From contig JAISUS010000016.1 in the NCBI GenBank assembly GCA_031271965.1, positions 1-46,341 on the forward strand: DNA of 46,341 nt, read 5' to 3'. Within the stretch, counting starts at the first letter, position 1. Each line of letters opens with the position of its first letter. Shown piece after piece: positions 8,044-16,689 of the stretch. The stretch comes from Prevotella sp. (lineage in GTDB: Bacteria; Bacteroidota; Bacteroidia; Bacteroidales; Dysgonomonadaceae). Below the pieces are notes generated by a model. It ran no database searches. It was not told the origin of the DNA and saw only the letters and a program-made list of their open reading frames with translations. A program made the position numbers and the translations under genes.

Positions 8044-8051
8044 TAAATTTG
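8044..8051 (+). promoter_or_regulatory. -7 box TAAATTTG for the Deg protease gene
   Basis: TAAATTTG matches TAnnTTTG and lies 40 bp before the ATG at 8092. A -33 match is not convincing. The gene may also have a stress-type promoter that I cannot identify. Confidence 0.4.
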
Positions 8052-8091
8052 AAACAAATTTTTATAATGAAACAATAAAAAATACTTGCGC

Positions 8092-9639
8092 ATGAAAAAG
8101 ATTTGGAAAAATATTTCAACCTATGTGGTGGTTGCATTAGTGAGTATAGGTGCAACATATGGAATGTATACTTATTTAGACTATAAGCGTGGTTATAGTT
8201 CGGCAGATTCTTATAATTACGGACATGAGTTCGATCAAAGCGGAGTTCGTTTAGCCTCGCTGACTTCGGATGGATACCCTGATTTTACGAAAGCCGCAGA
8301 GAATTCAATACACGCAGTAGTACATATAAAATCTACGGTAAAGTCTTCAGCACCATCCGGAAATCAAGGACAGCAAAGACGTAGAATGATAGATCCTTTT
8401 GACTTCTTCTTTGGAGATCCAAGAGGAGGTGATGATTACCAATATGGAAGTCCACAGCCGAGTGTAGGTTTTGGTTCGGGCGTGATTATATCTAAGGATG
8501 GTTATATAATAACAAACAACCATGTAATTGATAAGGCCACCGAGATAGAGGTGACATTGAATGACAATAGTAAATATACTGCAAAACTTGTAGGCGCAGA
8601 CCCTCAAACAGATATTGCGTTATTAAAAGTTGAAGGAAAAGAATTTCCATATATTCCTTTCGGAGACTCTGATAAACTTAGGGTTGGAGAATGGGTGCTG
8701 GCTGTCGGAAATCCGTTTAATCTGACATCGACCGTTACAGCAGGTATTGTTAGCGCTAAAGGTCGTACCGGAATGGGTGGAATGGTAGGACGCGATGGTG
8801 TCAACCAGTCTATACAATCTTTTATACAGACAGATGCTGCTATTAACCGGGGTAATAGTGGCGGAGCTTTAGTAAATACAAATGGGGAGTTGATTGGTAT
8901 AAACACAATGATATATTCCCAGACAGGAGATTTTGCAGGATATGGATTTGCTGTGCCTATTTCCATTGCCGGAAAGGTTGTGGCTGATATCAAGGAGTAT
9001 GGCGCAGTACAGCGCGCGGTACTCGGAGTGCAAATCCAAGATTTGGCTATCGCCAAAGAGACAGACCCTGAAAAAACCAAAGATGTGAAAATAAATGAGG
9101 GTGTCTATGTTGCTGCATTCCCGGAAGTTAGTCCAGCTAAACAGGCCGGAATACAGGAAGGTGACGTTATTGTTGCCATTAATGGAGTGAAAGTGAGGAC
9201 ATCAGGTGAAGTTCAGGATCAGGTGAATCGATTCCGTCCGGGTGATAAAGTAAAAGTAGATATCGTACGTGGCGGTGCGGCTAAATCTTATGATGTGACA
9301 CTTAAGAATAACTCGGGAAGTACATCCGTGGTAAAGAAAGAAGATGGTATAGCTACAGTAGGAGCTTCATTTAAGGATCTTTCAGAAGATAAAAAGAAAA
9401 GTTTAGGTGTCAGTTATGGTGTAGAAGTAACGGGGGTTGATAATACTGGAAAATTCCATAAAGAAGGTATTGTGAAGGGTTTTATCATCCAGAAAATAAA
9501 CAATCAGCCGGTATCCTCAGCAAGCCAGGTGGAAAATATCATCGCTTCTGCTGCAAATAGTCAGGATAAGGCTTTATTCATTTCCGGAATAACCTCTACA
9601 GGTGCAAGAAAATACTATGCTGTAGATTTGGGTGAATAA
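8092..9639 (+). CDS. Deg/HtrA-type periplasmic serine protease
   Basis: The 515-residue envelope quality-control protease has an N-terminal signal or anchor (residues 9-29), a trypsin-like domain and two PDZ domains. The catalytic triad is His144 (TNNHVI), Asp174 (TDIALL) and Ser256 (GNSGGAL). PDZ1 spans about residues 310-400, with SPAKQAGIQEGDVIVAINGV, and PDZ2 about 420-510. A flexible loop after residue 85 includes QQRRR and an Asp/Phe/Gly-rich stretch. I chose the ATG at 8092 over an in-frame TTG at 8086 because it gives a standard MKKIWKN signal start. It degrades or holds misfolded proteins in the periplasm. It is followed by a clear terminator and diverges from the symporter gene. Confidence 0.95.
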   Translation: MKKIWKNISTYVVVALVSIGATYGMYTYLDYKRGYSSADSYNYGHEFDQSGVRLASLTSDGYPDFTKAAENSIHAVVHIKSTVKSSAPSGNQGQQRRRMIDPFDFFFGDPRGGDDYQYGSPQPSVGFGSGVIISKDGYIITNNHVIDKATEIEVTLNDNSKYTAKLVGADPQTDIALLKVEGKEFPYIPFGDSDKLRVGEWVLAVGNPFNLTSTVTAGIVSAKGRTGMGGMVGRDGVNQSIQSFIQTDAAINRGNSGGALVNTNGELIGINTMIYSQTGDFAGYGFAVPISIAGKVVADIKEYGAVQRAVLGVQIQDLAIAKETDPEKTKDVKINEGVYVAAFPEVSPAKQAGIQEGDVIVAINGVKVRTSGEVQDQVNRFRPGDKVKVDIVRGGAAKSYDVTLKNNSGSTSVVKKEDGIATVGASFKDLSEDKKKSLGVSYGVEVTGVDNTGKFHKEGIVKGFIIQKINNQPVSSASQVENIIASAANSQDKALFISGITSTGARKYYAVDLGE

Positions 9640-9654
9640 ATATTGATAAAAGCT

Positions 9655-9700
9655 AAATAACGCTTAAGCATAAACAATACGTTTGCTTAAGCGTTATTTG
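9655..9700 (+). terminator. Hairpin terminator after the Deg protease gene
   Basis: Perfect 15-bp arms, AAATAACGCTTAAGC (9655-9669) and its complement (9685-9699), enclose a 15-base loop. The T-rich 3' arm and following TTT support termination. Confidence 0.85.
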
Positions 9701-9792
9701 TTTATACAGACTTACAGAATAGAGTTCTATATTATTAACTTAAAACAATTATAAATAATCAAATAAGGTGAATATGTATGGCATTTTTTCAC

Positions 9793-9800
9793 TATATTTG
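9793..9800 (+). promoter_or_regulatory. -7 box TATATTTG upstream of rpoD
   Basis: TATATTTG matches the TAnnTTTG consensus and gives a likely start near 9807, about 32 nt before the rpoD ATG. The -33 region has no strong TTTG. Confidence 0.5.
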
Positions 9801-9838
9801 CAAACATTTTTGGGGTATTAAAATGTATATATCTACAT

Positions 9839-10699
9839 ATGAGGCAGTTAAAGATTACAAAGTCAATTACTAATCGTGAAAGTGCGTCTTTAGACAAGTA
9901 TTTGCAAGAAATTGGTCGTGAAGATCTGATTACAGTCGAGGAAGAAGTCGAGCTGGCACAAGCCATAAAAAAAGGGGATAGGGCGGCACTCGAAAAACTT
10001 ACAAGAGCAAACCTGAGATTCGTGGTTTCTGTTGCAAAACAATATCAGAATCAAGGGTTGAGCTTACCTGACTTGATCAATGAGGGGAACTTGGGACTAA
10101 TCAAAGCTGCAGAAAAATTCGACGAAACCAGAGGGTTTAAATTTATCAGTTATGCGGTATGGTGGATTCGCCAATCTATATTGCAGGCATTAGCAGAACA
10201 ATCGCGTATCGTGCGTCTGCCACTCAATCAGGTAGGGTCGCTGAATAAAATCAGCAAGGCTTTTTCTAAATTTGAGCAGGAGAACGAACGCAAACCTTCA
10301 GCAGAAGAACTTGCCGAACAGTTAGACATCCCGGTTGATAAAATTGCTGATTCGTTGAAAGTTTCCGGCCGTCACATCTCAATGGATGCACCATTTGTGG
10401 AAGGTGAAGACAATAGCTTGTTAGATGTACTTGTAAATGATGACGCTCCTATTGCCGACCGTACGTTGATAAATGAGTCTTTGCAGCAAGAAATTGAGCG
10501 GGCTCTGTCGACTTTGACAGAAAGAGAAAGTGAGATTATAAAGATGTTCTTTGGTATAGGGTATCAGGAAATGACCCTCGAAGAAATCGGTGATAAGTTT
10601 CAATTGACACGTGAACGTGTGCGTCAAATTAAGGAGAAGGCAATCAAACGTTTAAGGCAAAATTCACGAAGTAAATTATTGAAAGGTTACTTAGGTTAA
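9839..10699 (+). CDS. rpoD: Primary RNA polymerase sigma factor
   Basis: This 286-residue sigma-70 protein is the size of Bacteroidetes housekeeping sigma factors, which lack region 1.1. Region 1.2 is visible as [25 protein letters not shown]. Region 2 contains [19 protein letters not shown] and the -7-reading helix with [14 protein letters not shown]. Region 3 follows, with [14 protein letters not shown]. Region 4.2, [22 protein letters not shown], binds the -33 element. It is probably the factor that recognises the TAnnTTTG boxes noted across this window. The gene is monocistronic, with a hairpin terminator just downstream. Confidence 0.96.
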   Translation: MRQLKITKSITNRESASLDKYLQEIGREDLITVEEEVELAQAIKKGDRAALEKLTRANLRFVVSVAKQYQNQGLSLPDLINEGNLGLIKAAEKFDETRGFKFISYAVWWIRQSILQALAEQSRIVRLPLNQVGSLNKISKAFSKFEQENERKPSAEELAEQLDIPVDKIADSLKVSGRHISMDAPFVEGEDNSLLDVLVNDDAPIADRTLINESLQQEIERALSTLTERESEIIKMFFGIGYQEMTLEEIGDKFQLTRERVRQIKEKAIKRLRQNSRSKLLKGYLG

Positions 10700-10725
10700 G
10701 ACGTTTAATCTATGTATGAAAAATA

Positions 10726-10754
10726 AAAGGGGCTATTTTAGTCCCTTTCTTTTT
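10726..10754 (+). terminator. Intrinsic terminator after rpoD
   Basis: The 8-bp stem AAAGGGGC (10726-10733) pairs with GTCCCTTT (10741-10748), including one G-T pair, around a TATTTTA loop. A short T-run follows. Confidence 0.75.
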
Positions 10755-10819
10755 GTAAGAAAGATTTAGAATTGATGAAAAAATAGCGGTCATTTTTTTG
10801 AAAATATAAAAATAGCCTT

Positions 10820-10827
10820 TATATTTG
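10820..10827 (+). promoter_or_regulatory. -7 box TATATTTG for the tRNA genes
   Basis: TATATTTG lies 11 bp before the first base of tRNA-Gly, the spacing expected for a short leader. It probably drives both tRNA genes. Confidence 0.6.
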
Positions 10828-10838
10828 CACACTCGATT

Positions 10839-10911
<73 letters not shown>

Positions 10912-10944
10912 CTGGATGTGACAATAGTCACATTTTTTGTTTTG

Positions 10945-11028
10945 GCGCACGTGGTGAAATTGGTAGACACGCTACTTTGAGGGGGTAGTTTCGGTAACGA
11001 TGTGCGAGTTCGAGTCTCGCCGTGCGCA
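10945..11028 (+). tRNA. tRNA-Leu (GAG)
   Basis: The 84-nt gene is a class II tRNA with acceptor arms GCGCACG and CGTGCGC and discriminator A. The anticodon stem CTACT/GGTAG encloses the loop TTGAGGG with anticodon GAG. The long variable arm and GAGTTCGAGTCTC T-arm support leucine identity. It lies 33 bp after tRNA-Gly and is likely co-transcribed. Confidence 0.96.
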
Positions 11029-11047
11029 CTAATCAAAAATATAATAG

Positions 11048-11073
11048 AGCTTGCAATATTGCAGGCTTTTTTT
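11048..11073 (+). terminator. Intrinsic terminator after the tRNA pair
   Basis: AGCTTGCA pairs with TGCAGGCT (one G-T pair) around ATAT and is followed by seven T residues. Confidence 0.85.
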
Positions 11074-11252
11074 GTAATATTGAGGATATTATTCAATATA
11101 ATTCCCTAATGATCCGAATAAAAGATTCTGATTTATCGAAGTGACTTGATTGAATCCATTATAAAATGAATAACTCCGCTAGTTTTGCTGAACTAGATTT
11201 ATTTATTCGATCTTTTTAGTGACGCAACATGCTGTTTTTATATAATATTCCA

Positions 11253-11260
11253 TATCTTTG
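11253..11260 (+). promoter_or_regulatory. -7 box TATCTTTG driving the cobalamin riboswitch
   Basis: TATCTTTG matches TAnnTTTG. The predicted start, near 11267, falls at the first base of the riboswitch aptamer, which supports both calls. Confidence 0.65.
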
Positions 11261-11267
11261 TCTCAAA

Positions 11268-11440
11268 TAGGTGTTACTAAATCCGCAATCTTCGGATGAG
11301 TAATGAAAAGGGAATCAGGTGAAAGTCCTGAACAGTCGCGCTGCTGTAAGCTCTGTTGATGTTTGTGTAAATTCTCATTGCCACTGTTTTTGACGGGAAG
11401 GCTGCACAAATAGGAGTAAGTCAGAAGACCTGCCTGAACA
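11268..11440 (+). promoter_or_regulatory. Cobalamin (B12) riboswitch
   Basis: The aptamer carries the family's conserved core: an AAAAGGGAATCAGGTG segment with AAAGTCCTGAACAGTC and GCGCTGCTGTAAG (11306-11350), a CCACTG...GACGGGAAGGC segment (11381-11403), and the B12 box AAGTCAGAAGACCTGCC (11418-11434). These elements appear in the right order and spacing. Adenosylcobalamin or another cobalamin would normally reduce expression of the downstream gene, here the 73-residue Cys-rich protein at 11595. The expression platform (about 11441-11594) has no obvious T-run terminator, so translational control is more likely. Confidence 0.93.
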
Positions 11441-11594
11441 ATATAATTCTGTCTCTCGCGAAAAGGGAAAGAACAAGAGTTTTTGCTCAAAGAAAATAAT
11501 TACTGATTGCACTTTCCGTAAGCTTGTGTTCCCTTGTGGTCTCACCGGTTTGTTTGAAGGTGTGTATCTATTTAATTTATAAAAAACAAAAACG

Positions 11595-11816
11595 ATGAGA
11601 AAAATATGTCAAAGATGCTCGGCTGTATTCGGCTGTAGGGAAGATCGGATGGAGTTATGTAGTTGTCGTAAAATAAGTGTCGCAAGTATTGTAAGGGACT
11701 ACATTAAAGATAATTACTCGGATTGTTTGTGTCCTAAGTGTTTGAAAGAAACTAATGTTTCTTTTTATGCATTTGATGTAAATCCAAAATTTATAAGTAA
11801 AAGCAAAAATGATTAA
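11595..11816 (+). CDS. Small cysteine-rich (CWC-family-like) protein under B12 riboswitch
   Basis: The 73-residue protein has eight cysteines: C5, C8, C14, C22, C24, C44, C46 and C49. The pattern CQRCSAVFGC, then CSC, then CLCPKC resembles the Cys-rich CWC family, though the middle motif is CSC rather than CWC. Such a pattern fits one or two metal sites, probably zinc. No signal peptide or membrane segment is seen. It is the first gene after a cobalamin riboswitch and has no cobalamin gene beside it; the next gene starts 257 bp away with its own promoter-like box. A link to cobalt, cobalamin or metal handling is inference from the riboswitch only. Confidence 0.85.
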   Translation: MRKICQRCSAVFGCREDRMELCSCRKISVASIVRDYIKDNYSDCLCPKCLKETNVSFYAFDVNPKFISKSKND

Positions 11817-11921
11817 TTGATAAGCATCTACAAAACAACAAGATAGGAAAAGTTTGTTTTGAATTTACACTTTATTATAAAATAAGTCATTAATTCATTT
11901 AATTGTATAAGTAAGTTTCCG

Positions 11922-11929
11922 TAAATTTG
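11922..11929 (+). promoter_or_regulatory. -7 box TAAATTTG upstream of the PEPCK/HPrK-like gene
   Basis: TAAATTTG matches TAnnTTTG. It would give a 5' leader of about 138 nt before the ATG at 12074. The -33 region is poor. Confidence 0.45.
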
Positions 11930-12073
11930 ATGCTGCTAAATATCTCTGTACTATAGAAAGAAAGGATATACAATCTTCCGGATAGGTTGTTGATAATTCA
12001 AAGGGTTGCAGGTAGCATTGTGTAATTAAAGTCTGAAGGGAAAAATAATAATATATAACAAATTAAATTAAAT

Positions 12074-13804
12074 ATGTTACAAGAATTTACTCTAAGTGAA
12101 GGTAAAGCAATTTTAAACTTCACTCTGAAATTTTGCGACACACGTCAGAAAATACTAAACAGTTATGGTTTTCATCGGGTTATCGAAGTTTTTATCCAAA
12201 AGTTGAAAAAAGATGAAGTAATCATTTATAACTACTATATAAAAGAATTTAAAACAGATGAGGAGCTTCAAAAAACATTGATAGAAGCTTTTAAATTACT
12301 TACGGTTTGTAATCCGGATGAGGTTCAGACTGTACATAATAAATATGCGATATTTTTTAACGATAAGGACCTATTCATCGAATTGATCGAATTACTATAT
12401 ACCTTCTGGCGTAAGATGGAACGCTATACTATCGTACATAATAGTAATATCGGAAGTGGGTTACAGAGTGTGCGTTTTATGCAGGCTAACGAACTTTTCA
12501 ATGAATTGGTTCTCTCCATATATCGTAGGGTTGAGGAAACGGTGATGGGCTACCAACACAGAGTTTATCGTCAACTTACCGCCGGAGCCAATGCCGGACT
12601 TACACTGAGCGATATAACATGGAATTGCCCGGTTGAATATAACGGATTAACTTCTATCCCGTTTATAACATCAGTGACCTTCAGGCCTCCGTTTATATCT
12701 TATACAAAGAGAAATACACGAGATGGCATCTTTCAGGAGCACAGTACAAATCCGATAGAAAATATTGTGCTTAATGAGGATGACTGGTTCTTATTCCCGG
12801 CTAAAGTAGGAAACATGTTAACCTTCGTGTATTTCCATAAAGACTTTATGGTGCATGGATTTGCCTTGTCAAACTTATTTGAATTGGCAAAAGAGAGCGA
12901 ATATATTGGTAAGAAGCCGGATATTATTTATGTATTTGGGTATCCTGACGGACACGAAGAGAAACGGACATTCTATTATAAAGATAAAAAGAACAATATC
13001 CTCATAGGATATGCTAATCATTGCGATGATATAGATTATTTCGGTTATATGAAAAAAATGTTGCTTACACTTCACAACGTGAAGCAAATGGAATATAATC
13101 GCCTTCCTATACATGGTGCTATGGTGAACATATTACTAAAGAATGGAAAAGAAGCCAATATTGTTATTATGGGAGATAGCGGAGCCGGTAAGTCTGAGAG
13201 CTTGGAGGCCTTCCGTACCTTGAATGAGAAATATATCAGGCATATGAGAATCATATTCGATGATATGGGATACCTGAAAAAGGAAGAGGATGGTACTATA
13301 AAAGGATACGGTACGGAAATTGGTGCTTTCGTGCGTGTCGATGACCTTGATCCCATGTATGCTTTTCAGCAATTGGAAAGAGGAATTTATACTAATCCAG
13401 ATAAAATCAATGCACGTATAACCATACCTGTAGCTACTTACGATATTATATCTAAAGGATATAAGGTTGATTACTTCCTCTATGCTAATAATTACGACGA
13501 GGTAGATCAAAAATTGAAATTTATAGATGATCTGGACGAAGCCATCAAGGTGTTTGAGGCCGGAACACGTAGAGCCAAAGGTACTACAACCGAAAAGGGA
13601 CTTGTAACCTCTTATTTTGCGAATCCATTCGGGCCAGTGCAAGAAAAAGAAATTGCAGGAAAACTTATTCGGGAATTCTTTACCGATATGAGCAAGAATG
13701 GTGTTAAAATAGGAGAGATGTACACCTCTTTGGCTGTAGAAGGACATACAAAAGAAGGCCCTCGCATGGCTGCAGAAGAATTATTTACGTTGATAAATGA
13801 TTAA
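12074..13804 (+). CDS. PEPCK/HPr-kinase-fold ATP-binding protein, function uncertain
   Basis: The 576-residue soluble protein has an N-terminal part (1-340) that I do not recognise. The C-terminal part resembles the PEP carboxykinase/HPr kinase P-loop superfamily. Visible motifs are LPIHGAMV with His348, the P-loop GDSGAGKS at 367-374, an Asp-Asp pair (D396-D397) in IIFDDMGY, and GTRRAKGTTTEKG near 497-509. The HG, GDSGxGKSE and DD order is closer to HPr kinase than to classical PckA (GLSGTGKT), but a full HPr kinase is about 310 residues. Database names such as 'PEP carboxykinase' would be uncertain. It lies 84 bp upstream of ppc on the same strand with no visible promoter between them, so co-transcription and a role around PEP are plausible inferences. 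Confidence 0.75.
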   Translation: MLQEFTLSEGKAILNFTLKFCDTRQKILNSYGFHRVIEVFIQKLKKDEVIIYNYYIKEFKTDEELQKTLIEAFKLLTVCNPDEVQTVHNKYAIFFNDKDLFIELIELLYTFWRKMERYTIVHNSNIGSGLQSVRFMQANELFNELVLSIYRRVEETVMGYQHRVYRQLTAGANAGLTLSDITWNCPVEYNGLTSIPFITSVTFRPPFISYTKRNTRDGIFQEHSTNPIENIVLNEDDWFLFPAKVGNMLTFVYFHKDFMVHGFALSNLFELAKESEYIGKKPDIIYVFGYPDGHEEKRTFYYKDKKNNILIGYANHCDDIDYFGYMKKMLLTLHNVKQMEYNRLPIHGAMVNILLKNGKEANIVIMGDSGAGKSESLEAFRTLNEKYIRHMRIIFDDMGYLKKEEDGTIKGYGTEIGAFVRVDDLDPMYAFQQLERGIYTNPDKINARITIPVATYDIISKGYKVDYFLYANNYDEVDQKLKFIDDLDEAIKVFEAGTRRAKGTTTEKGLVTSYFANPFGPVQEKEIAGKLIREFFTDMSKNGVKIGEMYTSLAVEGHTKEGPRMAAEELFTLIND

Positions 13805-13888
13805 CTTATTGATATTTCTTATAAAAACAACATTTAAATTATGTTTCACGTTTATTTCTAATGAGTAAACACGAATAAAATTAAAATA

Positions 13889-16528
13889 ATGAATAAGATG
13901 CAACAATCATTGATGCATGCCAATATCAAGTTGCTTGGCGATATGCTTGGGCGAACCATTGGTGACGCCAAAGGACAAGATATGGTAGACCTCGTTGAGA
14001 CTATCCGTAGACTGTCAAAGGCTTCGCACTCAGGCGATATCGAAGCTCATAAGTCGTTGGTGGAGGCATTACAAAATCTTAAGGATGAGGAATTCTTACC
14101 GGTGGCTCGTTCTTTCAATCAGTTTTTGAATTTGACAAATACAGCTGAGCAATATAATAGTGTTTCACCCCATGCACAAGGATCTGAAAATCCTGTAAAT
14201 TTCGCTGAAATATATCAGAAGTTGAAAGCTGCCGGACTGAGGGATGATCAAATAATAAAAGAGATAGAAAATATTTCGATGGATTTGGTATTGACTGCTC
14301 ATCCTACTGAGATAAACCGCCGCTCTTTGATCAATAACCTCAATCAGGTTGACCATTGCCTGGCTCTGCTTGACCACGATGATTTGGCTGAATATCAGAA
14401 AGTGCAGATACTGCAAAGATTGAGGCAGCTTATTGCTCAATATTGGTATACAGACGAAATCAGACAGAATCGTCCTACACCCAATGAAGAGGCAAAATGG
14501 GGATATGAAGTTGTCGAAAATAGTTTATGGGGAGCTGTTCCGGCATATTTGCGTGAATTAGATGAGCAAATAAGCAGTTTGTTGCCATACAAATTACCTA
14601 TAGATGCGCGCCCCATTCATTTCTCATCATGGATGGGAGGTGATCGCGATGGAAATCCGAATGTGACGGCTAAGGTTACACATGATGTACTCTTAGATAG
14701 CCGCAGGAGGGCTGCGAAAATGTTCTTATCCGATGTGGAAATTCTTGTCAAAGAACTTTCGATGGCGACGTGTACTTCCGAGTTCAGAGATTATATCAAG
14801 AATTATGAAGTTCAGGAGCCTTATCGCGAGTTGACAAAGAAGTTGAGAGCACAGCTCCGTAAAACAATAGCATATCTGGATGAAAAGATAGAAGGAAAGA
14901 ATCCTGAATTAGATACTGATATTTTGATTCATAACGATCAATTATGGGAGCCTTTGCATGAATGCTATAAATCGTTGGTTGCGTGCAAAATGGAAATTAT
15001 AGCTAACGATAAACTATTGGATACATTACGTAGGGTTCGTTGCTTTGGTTTGACGTTGACTCAGCTGGATATTCGTCAGGAAAGTACAATTCATACTGAA
15101 ACATTATCCGAGATCACCAAATATTTGGGATTAGGAGATTATGAGACATGGTCGGAAGATGATAAACAGGCATTCCTCATCAAGGAGCTTAACTCAAAAC
15201 GACCTCTTGTTCCTAATAATTGGAATCCAAGCCCTCAGACAAAAGAGGTATTGGAAACATGCAGAGTAATAGCTGAAACACCGGCAGGAGTGATACCTAC
15301 CTATGTTATATCTATGACACGTACACCTTCGGATATTCTTGCGGTATATTTATTGCTGAAAGAAGCTGAATGCCCATATGTATTACCTGTAACACCTTTA
15401 TTTGAAACACTGAATGACTTAAATAATGCAAATAGCATTATGCAGCAGTTGTTTAGTATAAGCTGGTACAGAGGCGTGATAGAGAATAAGCAAATGATAA
15501 TGATCGGTTATTCCGATTCTGCAAAAGACGCAGGCTCTCTGGCGGCCGGATGGGCTCAATACAGAGCGCAGGAAGCTTTGATTAAAACATGTCAGGATGC
15601 AGGAATTGCGCTGACATTGTTCCATGGGCGTGGTGGCACAGTTGGGCGTGGTGGTGGTCCGGCCAAGGTGGCTTTGTTTTCTCAGCCTCCGGGTTCATTG
15701 AAAGATGGCTTGCGTGTAACAGAGCAAGGCGAAATGATACGATTCAAACTTGGATTACCGGATCTGGCTATCAGGACATTGTCGTTGTATGCCGATGCTA
15801 TACTGGAAGCAAACTTACTTCCTCCTCCTGCCCCTAAACAAGAATGGCGCGATTTGATGGATGATCTTTCAGATATATCCTGCAATATATATCAGGGCTT
15901 GGTTCACCGTAACCCTGATTTTATCCCGTATTTTTATCAGGCAACGCCTGAAGCCGAATTGGCCCGGTTACCTCTTGGCTCACGTCCGGCGAAACGACGT
16001 CCGACCGGCGGAATTGAAACCTTACGTGCTATTCCCTGGATATTTGGCTGGACACAAAACCGGATCATGTTACCGGCATGGCTTGGCGCAGGAGAGGCTT
16101 TGCAACAGGCCATTGATAACGGTAAGATGGATGTGTTGAAATCTATGTATAAAGATTGGCCGTTTTTCGGCACTCGCATTAGTATGCTCGAGATGGTATA
16201 TGCAAAAGCAGACCTTCGTATGTCTCAGTATTATGATGAAAGGCTTGTCCAGAAAGATTTGCTAGGGCTAGGACAGAAGATAAGAGAACAGCTTGAAAAG
16301 GATATTAATACCGTTCTTCAGATATCTCAAGATAAATATTTAATGGAAGGATTACCGGAAATAGCCGAAAATATTGCAATGCGTAATATTTATACAAATC
16401 CGTTAAACCTGTTACAAGTAGAATTACTGCACCGTACCAGAGCCGAAGGCGAACATTCGCAAGAGCTGGAATTGGCTTTGATGATAACCATATCAGGTAT
16501 TGCTGCCGGAATGCGTAATACCGGGTGA
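13889..16528 (+). CDS. ppc: Phosphoenolpyruvate carboxylase
   Basis: The enzyme adds bicarbonate to PEP to form oxaloacetate, replenishing the citric-acid pathway and feeding succinate formation. The 879-residue length is normal for bacterial PEPC. Key motifs are [12 protein letters not shown] with catalytic His138, [21 protein letters not shown], the glycine-rich [14 protein letters not shown], and the C-terminal MRNTG, which is expected at the active site. The ATG at 13889 gives the usual N-terminus. The PEPCK/HPrK-like gene lies 84 bp upstream on the same strand. A long imperfect hairpin lies downstream, before aroA. Confidence 0.98.
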   Translation: MNKMQQSLMHANIKLLGDMLGRTIGDAKGQDMVDLVETIRRLSKASHSGDIEAHKSLVEALQNLKDEEFLPVARSFNQFLNLTNTAEQYNSVSPHAQGSENPVNFAEIYQKLKAAGLRDDQIIKEIENISMDLVLTAHPTEINRRSLINNLNQVDHCLALLDHDDLAEYQKVQILQRLRQLIAQYWYTDEIRQNRPTPNEEAKWGYEVVENSLWGAVPAYLRELDEQISSLLPYKLPIDARPIHFSSWMGGDRDGNPNVTAKVTHDVLLDSRRRAAKMFLSDVEILVKELSMATCTSEFRDYIKNYEVQEPYRELTKKLRAQLRKTIAYLDEKIEGKNPELDTDILIHNDQLWEPLHECYKSLVACKMEIIANDKLLDTLRRVRCFGLTLTQLDIRQESTIHTETLSEITKYLGLGDYETWSEDDKQAFLIKELNSKRPLVPNNWNPSPQTKEVLETCRVIAETPAGVIPTYVISMTRTPSDILAVYLLLKEAECPYVLPVTPLFETLNDLNNANSIMQQLFSISWYRGVIENKQMIMIGYSDSAKDAGSLAAGWAQYRAQEALIKTCQDAGIALTLFHGRGGTVGRGGGPAKVALFSQPPGSLKDGLRVTEQGEMIRFKLGLPDLAIRTLSLYADAILEANLLPPPAPKQEWRDLMDDLSDISCNIYQGLVHRNPDFIPYFYQATPEAELARLPLGSRPAKRRPTGGIETLRAIPWIFGWTQNRIMLPAWLGAGEALQQAIDNGKMDVLKSMYKDWPFFGTRISMLEMVYAKADLRMSQYYDERLVQKDLLGLGQKIREQLEKDINTVLQISQDKYLMEGLPEIAENIAMRNIYTNPLNLLQVELLHRTRAEGEHSQELELALMITISGIAAGMRNTG

Positions 16529-16574
16529 TCCTTATATCCTATAATTTTAAAGTGATTGAAGAATAAAAGATATT

Positions 16575-16653
16575 AAACCCATAAAAGATCGAAGTCTTTT
16601 AATTCATAGAAGTTTCTTAATCTATGTTTAAACTTTGAGTTTTTTATGGGTTT
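16575..16653 (+). terminator. Long-loop hairpin after ppc, possible terminator
   Basis: AAACCCATAAAA (16575-16586) is a perfect complement of TTTTATGGGTTT (16642-16653), followed by TTTATTTA. The 55-nt loop is long and contains AT-rich sequence, so this may be a terminator or another structured element. Confidence 0.45.
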
Positions 16654-16689
16654 TTATTTACTTTCGTACAAGTTAAATAAAAACGATTT

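Larger units (their letters stand above)
11029..11594 (+). other. Intergenic region holding terminator, promoter and riboswitch leader
   Basis: The tRNA terminator is at 11048-11073. Positions 11074-11250 hold only a small CTAGTT/AACTAG hairpin (11179-11196) and nothing else I can name. A promoter -7 box at 11253-11260 and a cobalamin riboswitch (about 11268-11440) follow. The remaining 150 nt before the 73-residue gene would be the expression platform. Confidence 0.8.

Noticed and set aside
11263-11490. 75-residue minus-strand reading frame
   Set aside because: It lies entirely opposite the cobalamin riboswitch and has no coding features.
13136-13747. 203-residue minus-strand frame opposite the PEPCK/HPrK-like gene
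   Set aside because: The plus-strand frame has clear P-loop motifs; this one has no family signal.
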